Of a DNA stretch of 64,000 nt, positions 46,634 through 55,809 are shown piece after piece. Position 1 is the first letter of the stretch. Every line of letters starts with the position of its first letter. Source of the DNA: a virus. Below the pieces are notes generated by a model. It searched no databases. It saw only the letters and a list, made by a program, of their open reading frames with translations, and was not told where the DNA came from. Both the position numbers and the translations under genes were made by a program. The stretch spans positions 62,001 to 126,000 of IMG/VR virus record IMGVR_UViG_3300044695_004134. One strand, given 5' to 3'.

Positions 46634-47182
46634 TTAAATAATAACTGCGCCGTTGCCAGTCATACTGCCTGCCGCAACCAATGTTTCATATTGTGTGCGA
46701 TTAGCACGACCACCCATTGTTACTGTGAATGCGGCATTTCCGGAAACAGGAACTGCTGTAGGTGTAGTCAGGTATAGACCACCAGTGTTAATAGTGATAG
46801 ATAGTACTGCACCATTCTGTGCAACAGCGACTGTTGCATTAGCGGCTGTGTTACCTGTACCACCATCAGAGAATGTTACGAAACTGTTTGTTCCAAAAGC
46901 GCCTGCGTTTGCACTGATAGAAAGAACAGGACCCATACCAGCGGTTCTTTGAACCCAACCAGCATGTGCCATTTTCGTTGCGGCAGGTGTTACTTGTGTG
47001 TTTGATGCTTCTTCAGTATCGACACCATAAACACCGACTGCCACAGAAAATGCTTGTGCTACGTTAGCATTAGCAAAAATTACGTTAGCATTTGCACGTG
47101 TTGGTGCTAAGTTTAAAGCGGTGCCTGCATAAATTGGTACGCCGGTGTTTGCATCGGTCATTGTCCAGAAAGCTGTTGACAT
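46634..47182 (-). CDS. Structural protein candidate
   Basis: 182 residues (MSTAFWTMTDANTGVPIYAG...). Low-complexity Ala/Asn/Thr/Gly content with repeated NAN and GGTGNTAANATVAVAQNGAVLSIT segments, as in decoration or tail structural proteins. AATAAATA late-type box 32 nt upstream. Confidence 0.6.
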   Translation of the reverse strand: MSTAFWTMTDANTGVPIYAGTALNLAPTRANANVIFANANVAQAFSVAVGVYGVDTEEASNTQVTPAATKMAHAGWVQRTAGMGPVLSISANAGAFGTNSFVTFSDGGTGNTAANATVAVAQNGAVLSITINTGGLYLTTPTAVPVSGNAAFTVTMGGRANRTQYETLVAAGSMTGNGAVII

Positions 47183-47214
47183 TTTTAATTTCTCCTTGAA
47201 AGAATTCTATTTAC

Positions 47215-47222
47215 TATTTATT
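47215..47222 (-). promoter_or_regulatory. Possible late promoter AATAAATA
   Basis: One mismatch to TATAAATA, keeping the TAAATA core; 32 nt before the ATG at 47182. Confidence 0.5.
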
Positions 47223-49245
47223 GTTTCTGTGAATTGGGTCTGGTCTTAAGAACAGGCTCGATTTCAACGGTGTCACGTGGCTTTCCTGTCATAGTAGTGC
47301 CACCCTGTAATGTAATTTTGGCTGTGGGTAATTTACCACCCTTATCAGTTTTTTCCCAATCATACATGCTTTCATTTTTACCCTTCTTTTTATAGATGGA
47401 TTTAATGATGCGTGCAGATTTCATGTTCTTTTTACGGTGTTCCGATTCCATAGCCTTGACGGAATTTGTAGCTGACATTGGTGAATCTTCGATGCCACCA
47501 ATACCCTCTTGCACAACGTCTTCTTTGACAGACTTCCAACCACCACCTTTTGACTTATACCATTTAGATGCCCAACCGTTTGCATATGCAGAAGGATAAA
47601 CATCAAACTTGGAACGTGCCATTGATTTTGCTCTCGACCAAAGTGCTGGATTCGTTGGACTATTTTTTTCGTCCATTTGTTCAGCTTCTTCATTTTTTGG
47701 AACACAATCGGGTACCATTTTTCCACCCTTCATTTTCATTCCAACTTTTTTGTGAGTGTCCCAACATGCTTCATCAACTTCTTCTTCACTGAGTTTACCC
47801 TTGCCGTAATTTGAAACATTAACGGGTTTACCGCCCTTGCCTGCTCTGTCTGCAACTGGATCATGTCTTCTCTTTGTTGCAACAGCGGCCGCACGTTCAC
47901 TCTTACTGAGTTCAGAGCGTTTTTCTTTTGACATGCATTTTGGTTTTGGTTCACCTGGTTCTCTGGCGCACGGACCTGCTACCTCACCTTTTGAATTGAT
48001 TCTTTTCCAATCACCTTCTGGATCAGTCTTGCTGAACCACTTACGCAAGTCTTCACGTGTGATGTGACTATCAAGTTCTCCATTGTCGTTTTGATTTTTC
48101 AGTTCGTTGATTTTTTTAGCATCATTATCAAACTGTTTTCTAGTAGCTTTCATTATACCAGAAAAGCGTTTGTTACCTTTTGCAACATCACCAGCTTTAT
48201 CAGCGGCAGATGCTTGAGCACCAGCGGCTTTCTTGTAACGACCAAGAAGGTCGGAAGAAAGTTCCTCGATATGTTCAACTTCTTCTGAATGATATTGTTT
48301 TTGAATCTGATTACCATATGCGCTGATATCCAACTTCTTAGGAGTTTTGTCGGCATATGTACCCAAACGTTTGTCCGCATCGGCACGGTTGATACCCTTA
48401 GAACGCTTATTGGCTGTCGCATGATATTCTTTACTGCCAATTTCACCGGCATGACGAGCCACTGCATTTGCGCCGAGTGATTTGTGTGCGGCAGTTTTGT
48501 AACTTTGAAGTGTAGTTGGTTTCAATTCATCAATACGTTCAATTTCCTCTTTGATTGCAACAATTTTATTGTACATGTCCATAGACAATGCACCTTCACC
48601 ACGCATGTTGATTAGATTCTCTACAACTTTGTGTAGGTCCATATCAGTCTTTGCATCTTCACGTGCATACTCCAGAACACGAATTAACAATGGAATGTCC
48701 ATTGTTACGGTATCTTTTTCATCAACCGCTTCTTTCACTGCTTTCTTTTCTTCATTCCAATCATCACCACGCTCACCCATACCCGAGGTTTCTTTCATGT
48801 GGCGCATCTTGAAAATTCTGAATTCTGAAGAACGTGAGTATGCTTTCTTTTGATTTCCGTCCATAGACAAAGGATTCAAACCCTTTGACTTAATGAAAGA
48901 CATTAGAAGACCTGTGCCTGCTTCATCGAGTTGTTCAGTTTCTTCTGTTTTCAGATTTTGCTTATCACGGTCAAAAGTATGACCGGTTTTGTAACGCTTG
49001 AATGCATTTGAACGTGCATATGAAGAACGCTGTGCAAACGTCATAAACTCTGGATTGAATCCAAGTGAACGGATGTACTTCATCAAAAGGCCGTCCTCAT
49101 TTAGGGCTTCCTCTTTGACGGGTTGTGCATATTTTGCAGACCAAGGCTCCATTGGATCCTCGTATGGTGAATCGCCAAGTTTGCCCATAACAGACTCTTT
49201 CTTGGCCTTCAACATATCCTTGACTAATTTACCAGCTTTGCTCAT
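47218..49245 (-). CDS. Large repetitive structural/internal protein
   Basis: 675 residues. Contains EE-type acidic linkers, repeated SYARSNAFKRYKTGHTFDRDKQN / AYSRSSEFRIFKMRHMKE units (about 70-150), a segment HIEELSSDLLGRYKKAAGAQASAADKAGD and later VGMKMKGGKMVPDCVPKNEE. Similar pieces occur in the next gene. The style matches internal head or scaffold-associated proteins of T4-like phages. Confidence 0.6.
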   Translation of the reverse strand: MSKAGKLVKDMLKAKKESVMGKLGDSPYEDPMEPWSAKYAQPVKEEALNEDGLLMKYIRSLGFNPEFMTFAQRSSYARSNAFKRYKTGHTFDRDKQNLKTEETEQLDEAGTGLLMSFIKSKGLNPLSMDGNQKKAYSRSSEFRIFKMRHMKETSGMGERGDDWNEEKKAVKEAVDEKDTVTMDIPLLIRVLEYAREDAKTDMDLHKVVENLINMRGEGALSMDMYNKIVAIKEEIERIDELKPTTLQSYKTAAHKSLGANAVARHAGEIGSKEYHATANKRSKGINRADADKRLGTYADKTPKKLDISAYGNQIQKQYHSEEVEHIEELSSDLLGRYKKAAGAQASAADKAGDVAKGNKRFSGIMKATRKQFDNDAKKINELKNQNDNGELDSHITREDLRKWFSKTDPEGDWKRINSKGEVAGPCAREPGEPKPKCMSKEKRSELSKSERAAAVATKRRHDPVADRAGKGGKPVNVSNYGKGKLSEEEVDEACWDTHKKVGMKMKGGKMVPDCVPKNEEAEQMDEKNSPTNPALWSRAKSMARSKFDVYPSAYANGWASKWYKSKGGGWKSVKEDVVQEGIGGIEDSPMSATNSVKAMESEHRKKNMKSARIIKSIYKKKGKNESMYDWEKTDKGGKLPTAKITLQGGTTMTGKPRDTVEIEPVLKTRPNSQKQ

Positions 49246-49248
49246 TGC

Positions 49249-50277
49249 TTAGTCCTTTTTAGCGGCCTTCGTTGCTGTTGCATAAATTACAGATTTCGCA
49301 TCTTTACCGTAACGCTCTTTGAAACCTGCAAGAGATTTTTTCATCCCCTTAACGATACGTTCTTTTTCACCAGTTTCACCTTTAGTTAGAGTGCGTTCAT
49401 CAACTTGTTCAACTTCTTCTTTGTTTAGACGAGCAACAGCACGATGTATTCCTTGATTTCTAACTTTCATCTTATGTTTAAATGGCGCTCTAGCTGCGGT
49501 CACTGCATCAGCGGCTGTCTTTAAACCTGCTTGTACTGCATCATGTTTACGTAAAGGATTTTTATTTCTACCTTTTAATGGGTCAAAACCTCCCGTACCA
49601 GAGTTGGTTTTTGCCATTGCTGTTCTTAAAGCAGAATGTACACCCGTGAAGTTTTGGTCATGCTGAAAGTTTTTAGAAAAATCTTTATTAGCAGCATCCT
49701 TGTAACGCTTAAGAGTGTTTTTGCTTAGTTCATCAAGCTGTTCATATTCTTCAGTTTGCATAAAGTTTTCGATATCTTCCGCAGTAAATTCAAGTTCATC
49801 AACTTCTTCCTTAACGTTACCTGCAACGTCTATCATCACTTTCTTTGGAGCAAATGGATTAGAAGTTTTACCTTTAACACGACCAGCGAGTGTATCTGTC
49901 GTTACTTTATCAGGATCAATTTCTTCTTTTTTCACTGGTTCATCATCTTTAACAGGCTTCCTGCTATAAACAGTTCCTGTGGAGATTTTTTTAGAATCAA
50001 ATCCAGCTTTTTCACCCGGTTTGGTAGGAATCTGACTCTTGTAATTTTTATAGTCGAAAGGATTGTTCGCTTCTTCTACACTTTCTTCTTTCATTGGCTT
50101 CTTTTCACCACGAAGAATTTTGAAGTCGTGAGCATCAATCTTATTATTCTTATTTTTATCAATCTTGTGTTGATTGCCCTTGAGTGCTTCCATCTTAGCC
50201 TTAAAATCGGCTTCATTGATATCTTTGATGAGGTCAGCAACAACATCGGTTTGGGTGAATACGTTTTTGTTGAACAT
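49249..50277 (-). CDS. Repeat-containing structural protein
   Basis: 342 residues (MFNKNVFTQTDVVADLIKDI...). LDELSKNTLKRYKDAANKDFSKNF resembles the IEELSSDLLGRYKKAAG unit of the preceding protein; acidic linkers and a basic Ala-rich end (ATATKAAKKD). GGAGACACAA precedes the ATG. Probable internal/structural role. Confidence 0.55.
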   Translation of the reverse strand: MFNKNVFTQTDVVADLIKDINEADFKAKMEALKGNQHKIDKNKNNKIDAHDFKILRGEKKPMKEESVEEANNPFDYKNYKSQIPTKPGEKAGFDSKKISTGTVYSRKPVKDDEPVKKEEIDPDKVTTDTLAGRVKGKTSNPFAPKKVMIDVAGNVKEEVDELEFTAEDIENFMQTEEYEQLDELSKNTLKRYKDAANKDFSKNFQHDQNFTGVHSALRTAMAKTNSGTGGFDPLKGRNKNPLRKHDAVQAGLKTAADAVTAARAPFKHKMKVRNQGIHRAVARLNKEEVEQVDERTLTKGETGEKERIVKGMKKSLAGFKERYGKDAKSVIYATATKAAKKD

Positions 50278-50293
50278 TTGTGTCTCCGTTAAA

Positions 50294-50587
50294 TTAGCAG
50301 TTCCATTTGCGTAGTGATAATGCTTTTCTAGTTGGTCTACCTTTTTCGTCCTTCATTGGACCTGGCATTCCACCCATTCTAGCACAGAATGATTTTCTTC
50401 TATTGGCAGCTTTGCTTCCGGGTTTTAATTTGGAAGGTGGCGTAGTTACAGCCATCGATAACTTAGAACCTGGATTTTCTCTACGATAGGAAGCAATACC
50501 CTTCTGGTTCAAACCACCTTCTGGGTTTTTACCTTCTTTGCGCTTCCAAGCGGCAGATTCTTCTAGAAATTTTTTGAAACTTATCAT
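50294..50587 (-). CDS. DUF6321-like protein with capsid-targeting-like start
   Basis: 97 residues beginning MISFKKFLEES, then AAWKRKEGKNPEGGLNQKG, a core conserved in T4-like cyanophages (I believe DUF6321), ending ALSLRKWNC. Basic and Gly/Pro-rich. Likely an internal or virion protein; ATGA overlap with the next gene. Confidence 0.65.
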   Translation of the reverse strand: MISFKKFLEESAAWKRKEGKNPEGGLNQKGIASYRRENPGSKLSMAVTTPPSKLKPGSKAANRRKSFCARMGGMPGPMKDEKGRPTRKALSLRKWNC

Positions 50588-52497
50588 TTCTTTTTCTTCT
50601 TTGTTGGAGGATTAACGGGTATCTTATTCAGAGTATCCATTGGTTCTTTATTCGATGGTCCGTAATAGCCACCGGTGACTCCCATTTCTGTGCTAGGAGA
50701 ATCAATTGATTCTTTTCTAAACTTATTGAAAGATTTGCGTGTCACCTCTGCGGTACTATCATATTTATGTTCAGTCTGTTCTCTATATGTCACTTGACCA
50801 AGACCAGCCATTGGATAAACTGTACCAGAACCACGTGTATCATATTCGGGAGATACACCTGCCACCTTTAAGACTTTGCCTGCTTCGGCGTTTGAGGTTT
50901 TCTGCCTCTTGGATTTTTGTTTGTCTGCGTCTTGCTGGAAGCGGGGTTCTTTTGCTGGACCTTTGGTGGTGATGGTTGGGCTACTGCTTTCGTAGGTTCT
51001 GAAGGTGTAGCTGGAGTTTGAGGTAATTCCTCCGTCTTTAATGTCGTCTGGCTTACCTTGTCTTCTGACAAGTTCGCAACTTGGACAGATGTTGTCGGCA
51101 AGTCTGTAGCGTTTGTAAGAACCGCTTTTTTGGTCGGACCGTCCAGAGGATGTGGCTTTGTCTCCACAGGTGCAACTTGGTCCTTCGGCAAGAACAGCTT
51201 TGCTATTTGTTTTAGTTTCTGAAACATATTTTTTGTATCCCTTTTCTAATGTAGGTTTTGTTATAAAGTTTTCAAACATCTTATTGATGTTGTGTTTTTT
51301 GTGCCTAACCCTCCAAGATTCGGCGATTTCATTCTCAACGGGGGTATCAAAGAACCAGTTAGTCATTTCATATATGATAGAAATGTCTTCCTCTTTCTCT
51401 GACGTTTCAATTTCATTTGCTTCATTCAAGTCGATAGAGTTGTCAAACTCCAAATACTTTCTGAATTCCTGATTGAATTTCTCTGCAACAAGTTGTGTTA
51501 CTTCCCATCTTTCTTGGCGAACAGATTCAGCCATCATTCTTTCATGGCCCTCGTTACGCTTTCTTGATGATTCATTTGTTGTGTTAACAAAAACCATCAT
51601 AGTTTCGTAGCCGAGTTCTTCGAGTTCTTCACGAATGGCAATAATGTTGTATTGTTCGTTTGTTGTACCAGTGATAATCAAAGGCTGACGCTGGCGGATT
51701 GCTTCACGGCGAGTGTCACGTGAAAACTCATAGAGTTTATGTTTGTCGTTGAGAATTGATATTGCTGTCGTTGAAGTAATTTCAACTGCATTTTGTTCAG
51801 CAATAGCTTCACGTATAACAATATCTTTGCCTGAACCTGGACCACCAGAAATAAAAATAGCTTTGAACATTCCGTGGTTCACGTTTTCGTGTATACCCAT
51901 ACCTTTGCGAACATCACGGAATAATTCTTTGGCATGTTTCTCTTGCACATGTGGTGGAATACCCTGACGGAAAGAAGCAAAATCACCACTGTTTGCATGT
52001 TCACGCATTTTCGATGCTGACATACCTTCTGCACCCTCGGCATCGGGGTCACGGTGACCGGCAGACTTTACCTCAATCTTTTTGAAGTTGTAAAGTTTAC
52101 CTGGACCCTCACCATTGTATTGGTGGAGTTTCTTTTCATATTCCGGAATACGGTCTGAGCCTGCAACCATTACTAAATGGTCATGACCCATAGCATGTAG
52201 TCTAGCCGCATGTTGCAAGAATGTTGGCATTTCTTTGCTGGAAGATTCGATGTTAGCACCAGGAAAGAAACGTTTTGCGTGTAGCAATTTACGTTTAACG
52301 TCTAATGGATTCTTCTTAGCATCCACAGAATGTGAAATAACAACATGGTGAGGTGCATTATAATCGTGTGCGATTTCTTGAACACGGTTAACCAACTTTT
52401 CGTGACCAATAGTTGGTGGATTCATACGTCCAAAAGCCATAACAACAGGCTTGTTTGTTTGCATGTCTTCTTCTATTTTTTGTAAAAACTTTTTCAT
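50584..52497 (-). CDS. Nucleotidylyltransferase plus P-loop kinase fusion
   Basis: 637 residues. After MKKFLQKIEED, AFGRMNPPTIGHEKLV (residues 21-36) is a HIGH-superfamily cytidylyl/adenylyltransferase motif, with VVISHSVDAKKNPLDVKRKLLHAKRFFP and EGMSASKMRE as the ISxTxxR-like end. From about residue 215, ISGGPGSGKDIVIREAI is a P-loop kinase domain. The rest is low complexity with a Cys-pair (CTCGDK..CPSCEL). The two-enzyme layout recalls NadR-type architecture; in T4-like phages the N-terminal domain is called cytidylyltransferase. The N-terminal start weakly resembles the capsid-targeting sequence. Confidence 0.75.
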   Translation of the reverse strand: MKKFLQKIEEDMQTNKPVVMAFGRMNPPTIGHEKLVNRVQEIAHDYNAPHHVVISHSVDAKKNPLDVKRKLLHAKRFFPGANIESSSKEMPTFLQHAARLHAMGHDHLVMVAGSDRIPEYEKKLHQYNGEGPGKLYNFKKIEVKSAGHRDPDAEGAEGMSASKMREHANSGDFASFRQGIPPHVQEKHAKELFRDVRKGMGIHENVNHGMFKAIFISGGPGSGKDIVIREAIAEQNAVEITSTTAISILNDKHKLYEFSRDTRREAIRQRQPLIITGTTNEQYNIIAIREELEELGYETMMVFVNTTNESSRKRNEGHERMMAESVRQERWEVTQLVAEKFNQEFRKYLEFDNSIDLNEANEIETSEKEEDISIIYEMTNWFFDTPVENEIAESWRVRHKKHNINKMFENFITKPTLEKGYKKYVSETKTNSKAVLAEGPSCTCGDKATSSGRSDQKSGSYKRYRLADNICPSCELVRRQGKPDDIKDGGITSNSSYTFRTYESSSPTITTKGPAKEPRFQQDADKQKSKRQKTSNAEAGKVLKVAGVSPEYDTRGSGTVYPMAGLGQVTYREQTEHKYDSTAEVTRKSFNKFRKESIDSPSTEMGVTGGYYGPSNKEPMDTLNKIPVNPPTKKKKK

Positions 52498-53690
52498 ATG
52501 TTTCTGATTCCTGCAAAGTTTCTACGGGAAAATTCTGCACGATTAACAAATTTATCTGATTCTTTTCCATGATGAAAGACATAACCTTCTGGATTAGCCG
52601 CTTCACCACCATGTTCATGTTGAAACTCTTGGTGCTGATTCATTACATTAATGAGCACATTTTTTGCTTTCTGTAAATGCTGGTGCATCTTAAACAAATT
52701 ATTGTAGTGTTTTCGGTTTCGGTCAACTTTACCCAATTCATCTTTTAAATCATTTTGTTTAGAAGTTCGGTTCTTTTCAACTTTCAGCTTGTCGATTTCT
52801 TTATTCTTCTTATTTTCTAACCAATTGGAAAAATTCTGATGGTTTGGCGTTTCACCTGTACGAACAGTGTGGTTCATATAAGTTTCTAAGTGGCCACCGG
52901 CACCGTGATGTGTTGATGTTCCTGCATACATGTCCGAACCATGTGTATCATGCACAGATTGTGCGGCCGCAATGTGTTTGTTGAATTCAGCACGATCTTT
53001 AGGACCGAAATGTACTTTTGATGTATCCATTCTAGGATCAACCGAGAATACATCAGAGTGTGGTTTGAAATTTTCATGGTCAACTTCATGTGAAGCATTC
53101 AGGCTTCCCGCATCTTTACCTGTATATGAAAGGTGTGTAACAACACCAATCTTTGCTTTTTTAACTGAGTCACCATGTGTTCCATGTGCAGTATAGGTCA
53201 AGCCGGATGGATTTGGATGAAAAGAAACACCACCACTCTTTGTTGGCGTTTTATCTTCGTGTGAGAACATCATGTCACCTTGATATACACCTTTTTTAGG
53301 TGCAACTTTGGGTAAATGCTTTAGTGCATCTCCTAATTTCTTTACTAAACCAGGTGCGTGTCCGTGGTTTTTTTCGATATCAGCAGATGTGTAATTAATT
53401 TTTGGTGTCTTATTGAATGCTGATTTTGATGCTACAAAAAACTTACCTGTCTCTGGGTGATGGCCATACACAATAGCAGGAGAACCATCATACTTTGTTG
53501 TAAGTTCGGAAGTTTTTTTACCCTGCTGTATATGTTGCGCGGCCGCAGTTAATGAAACGATAGCATGTTTAGCACCACTCTCTCCGTTCTGGAGTGGGCG
53601 ATCTTCTATGTGCGTAAGATGTTTAATCTGACGGCTTGCTCCTTCTTCAGGATCTTCTTGCTCTTTTAAAAATATATTAAATGTTTTCAT
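52494..53690 (-). CDS. ATP-dependent ligase-like protein, capsid-targeting-like start
   Basis: 398 residues beginning MKTFNIFLKEQEDPEEG. TTKYDGSPAIVYG carries the KxDG nucleotidylation motif (Lys66), YQGDMMF a motif III-like block and PEGYVFHHGKES...KFVNRAEF motif IV/V-like strands. Resembles DNA/RNA ligase or mRNA-capping superfamily folds, with a His-rich middle. In T4-like phages similar proteins occur without a known role. The start fits the T4 capsid-targeting pattern, so it may be packaged. Confidence 0.68.
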   Translation of the reverse strand: MKTFNIFLKEQEDPEEGASRQIKHLTHIEDRPLQNGESGAKHAIVSLTAAAQHIQQGKKTSELTTKYDGSPAIVYGHHPETGKFFVASKSAFNKTPKINYTSADIEKNHGHAPGLVKKLGDALKHLPKVAPKKGVYQGDMMFSHEDKTPTKSGGVSFHPNPSGLTYTAHGTHGDSVKKAKIGVVTHLSYTGKDAGSLNASHEVDHENFKPHSDVFSVDPRMDTSKVHFGPKDRAEFNKHIAAAQSVHDTHGSDMYAGTSTHHGAGGHLETYMNHTVRTGETPNHQNFSNWLENKKNKEIDKLKVEKNRTSKQNDLKDELGKVDRNRKHYNNLFKMHQHLQKAKNVLINVMNQHQEFQHEHGGEAANPEGYVFHHGKESDKFVNRAEFSRRNFAGIRNI

Positions 53691-53691
53691 A

Positions 53692-55029
53692 TTAGTGAAC
53701 TTTGGCTGGAATTACGTTCCAACCATGTACGTCCGATTTGAATGCATTGCTTTTAGTTTTAGGTGAATAGTGTGCTAAGGTGGTCAAACTTCCGTCTTTT
53801 TCAACCTTATGTATGCTCACTCTATCACCATGTTGTGTGGCGGCATATTTCGAATTTTTATTTTTAAACACTCTATTCAGAGGTGATTCACTTCCTGAAG
53901 TAACAGTTGCATGTACTTTAGTTAAAGTGTCACCTTTAGCATGTATTTTTGACCAAGGCATACTTGTTGTTGGAGTCAAATGATTCTGCAACATTTTTCC
54001 AATCATATTATGACCTTCTTGACCAATATTATTTATTAAATGTGATAGGTGGTCATGAAATTCCGATGAAATTTTTGTTTTAACTGGTTTTGCTTTTTCG
54101 TTTGCCGTGGATTCCAAATCTGTCATTTTTTGATCGGATTTCTTTTTCTTCCTTTCAACGTCTAGTATTCTTGATCTATTGGCCGCAGAAATATCACCAT
54201 AACCCATGGCCTTATGTACTTTTCGTAATCCATCTCTGGAAACTTTTTCCGAATCAAGCACCCTGGTTTCGTGGTGTAAAATACCCTTCATATCAATAGC
54301 AGGATTCTTCGCTGTGATAGCACTAGATTTACTTGACGATTTTAACGAAAAACCTTCATAGTGTGAATCATCAGGTGTTCTGGCGAGTGAAGAATTTTTA
54401 ACTTCAACTGCAATGTCTGATGGATTTTCTTGCGAGTCGTTATGTTTACCTTTAGTGAAACGTCCAATATCACCAAGTTTTGATGTGTGGCCAACATCAG
54501 TGATCTTTGCATCAGGACCATGTTTTAACATTATTGCTTCTAAGGCGGCACTAGCCATCTCTTGGCCATGTCGTTTTCTAATACCAACTTGCTGTGCATT
54601 TTTTCCCACGGCTAGTTTACGAATAGCTTCTTCGTGTGGTTGAGTTTCTTTATAATGTTCATCAGTTCCATATGTACCCAAATCTTTATGTTTGTGGCCT
54701 AACATATGAATGGCAGCAGAGTATTCTGAGATTTTTCCTGCGGAATCTGGTGTCAATCCAGCTTCTTCATGTAAAGATTCGGAATCGTAACCCGCTTTTT
54801 CTAAGTCCGACTTTGATGGTGTATCTGATCCATTCGACCAGTGTACGAGTTTGGTTACCTGATTTAAATCTTTATTAAAAAATACCGCGTGTTTGCCGCG
54901 GACATTATTAAACACATGAACATTAATATCATGACCATCTGAAGTTTTATAGGAATGGTGTGGCTTTAGTGCCGAGTATTTGTGGTCTTCACCGAAACTT
55001 TCATTAAGCCAGTGTCTAAAGGGTTTCAT
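53692..55029 (-). CDS. Possible PD-(D/E)XK-type protein with capsid-targeting-like start
   Basis: 445 residues beginning MKPFRHWLNESFGEDHK. PSDIAVEVKNSSLARTPDDSHYEGFSLKSSSKSS suggests a PD-(D/E)XK nuclease core (D...ExK). A basic coil (RILDVERKKKKSDQKMTD) lies in the centre. Function uncertain, but co-location with the ligase-like and transferase-kinase genes is notable. Confidence 0.5.
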   Translation of the reverse strand: MKPFRHWLNESFGEDHKYSALKPHHSYKTSDGHDINVHVFNNVRGKHAVFFNKDLNQVTKLVHWSNGSDTPSKSDLEKAGYDSESLHEEAGLTPDSAGKISEYSAAIHMLGHKHKDLGTYGTDEHYKETQPHEEAIRKLAVGKNAQQVGIRKRHGQEMASAALEAIMLKHGPDAKITDVGHTSKLGDIGRFTKGKHNDSQENPSDIAVEVKNSSLARTPDDSHYEGFSLKSSSKSSAITAKNPAIDMKGILHHETRVLDSEKVSRDGLRKVHKAMGYGDISAANRSRILDVERKKKKSDQKMTDLESTANEKAKPVKTKISSEFHDHLSHLINNIGQEGHNMIGKMLQNHLTPTTSMPWSKIHAKGDTLTKVHATVTSGSESPLNRVFKNKNSKYAATQHGDRVSIHKVEKDGSLTTLAHYSPKTKSNAFKSDVHGWNVIPAKVH

Positions 55030-55083
55030 TTATTACTCTCCGAGATGCGACTGTCAACACACTTTGGTCAACTCTTTACTTAT

Positions 55084-55809
55084 TTAGTAACCCCAAATCT
55101 TAATATCCACCCATTTATCCATATCTTCTCTAATCAAGGAATGCTTTCCAATGTTAAATTTACCATCCGTAAAAGGGTGGTCAATATCAATACGTTCAAC
55201 TGGTATAGAATTTCTTAGTAGTTGCTCATGTAGCATTTCGTGGCCACAAAGAGGAACACCGAGGCGCCTCAAATTTAAATATGTTGAAGCGTAAACATTC
55301 ATTGTGTCTGGATCAGCAATGGCAAATTGGTCATTCAATAATGGATTAGGTCCATCAGTGTCTTTCGATATATACACTTTGCCTTTTTCCAGAGAAGAAA
55401 AGTCTATGACTTTATTGAGTGCTAGGTCAAACCTACTTCGTATAACAAAGTCATATTTTACATCATTTAAAACTTGATGGCGAATTCTCAGGTCGTTTGC
55501 TTTATAAATTGAATAAAACATTGACGTACAGAAATTAGCTGGATGTGAAGCATTCGGAACAAACATGTCGGAGTTTGTTGTTGCCGGTAATGGCATATCG
55601 TATGCCAGATATATTGGATCGTAGATGAAATTTATATCTTCATACATCTTCATCTGGATTATACCACCCTGTGGTTTCCATGTATGGCAGAAAACATCTA
55701 CATTGTAAATATCTAAAAGATTTCTCTTAATGTAGTTTTTTGCTTGAAATAAACTTCTAGCTTGTCCCGACAGACACAGTGCTAGTTTCAGAGATGAATT
55801 TTTCGACAT
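55084..55809 (-). CDS. Glycosyltransferase-like protein A
   Basis: 241 residues from MSKNSSLKLALCLSGQARSL. VDVFCHTWKPQGG, YDFVIRSRFDLAL and the ending share their layout with the gene at 56233-56946 (same L.LxGxxR..DxFxHTW, YD.VIR.R.DL). Resembles LPS/exopolysaccharide sugar-transfer enzymes of phage and bacterial clusters. Overlaps the GDPD-like gene by 53 nt. Confidence 0.6.
   Translation of the reverse strand: MSKNSSLKLALCLSGQARSLFQAKNYIKRNLLDIYNVDVFCHTWKPQGGIIQMKMYEDINFIYDPIYLAYDMPLPATTNSDMFVPNASHPANFCTSMFYSIYKANDLRIRHQVLNDVKYDFVIRSRFDLALNKVIDFSSLEKGKVYISKDTDGPNPLLNDQFAIADPDTMNVYASTYLNLRRLGVPLCGHEMLHEQLLRNSIPVERIDIDHPFTDGKFNIGKHSLIREDMDKWVDIKIWGY

Noticed and set aside
47421-47954. Overlapping ORFs in the large repetitive structural gene
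   Set aside because: Shadow frames of the 675-aa protein; no independent start signals or domains.
50868-51227. 119-aa same-strand overlapping ORF
   Set aside because: It lies in another frame inside the low-complexity tail of the nucleotidylyltransferase-kinase gene; no ribosome site, and its Pro/Lys-rich content is explained by the main frame.
55081-55088. ACTAAATA as a late promoter for the 53692-55029 gene
   Set aside because: Two mismatches to the octamer and an unusual 51-nt distance; too weak to annotate.
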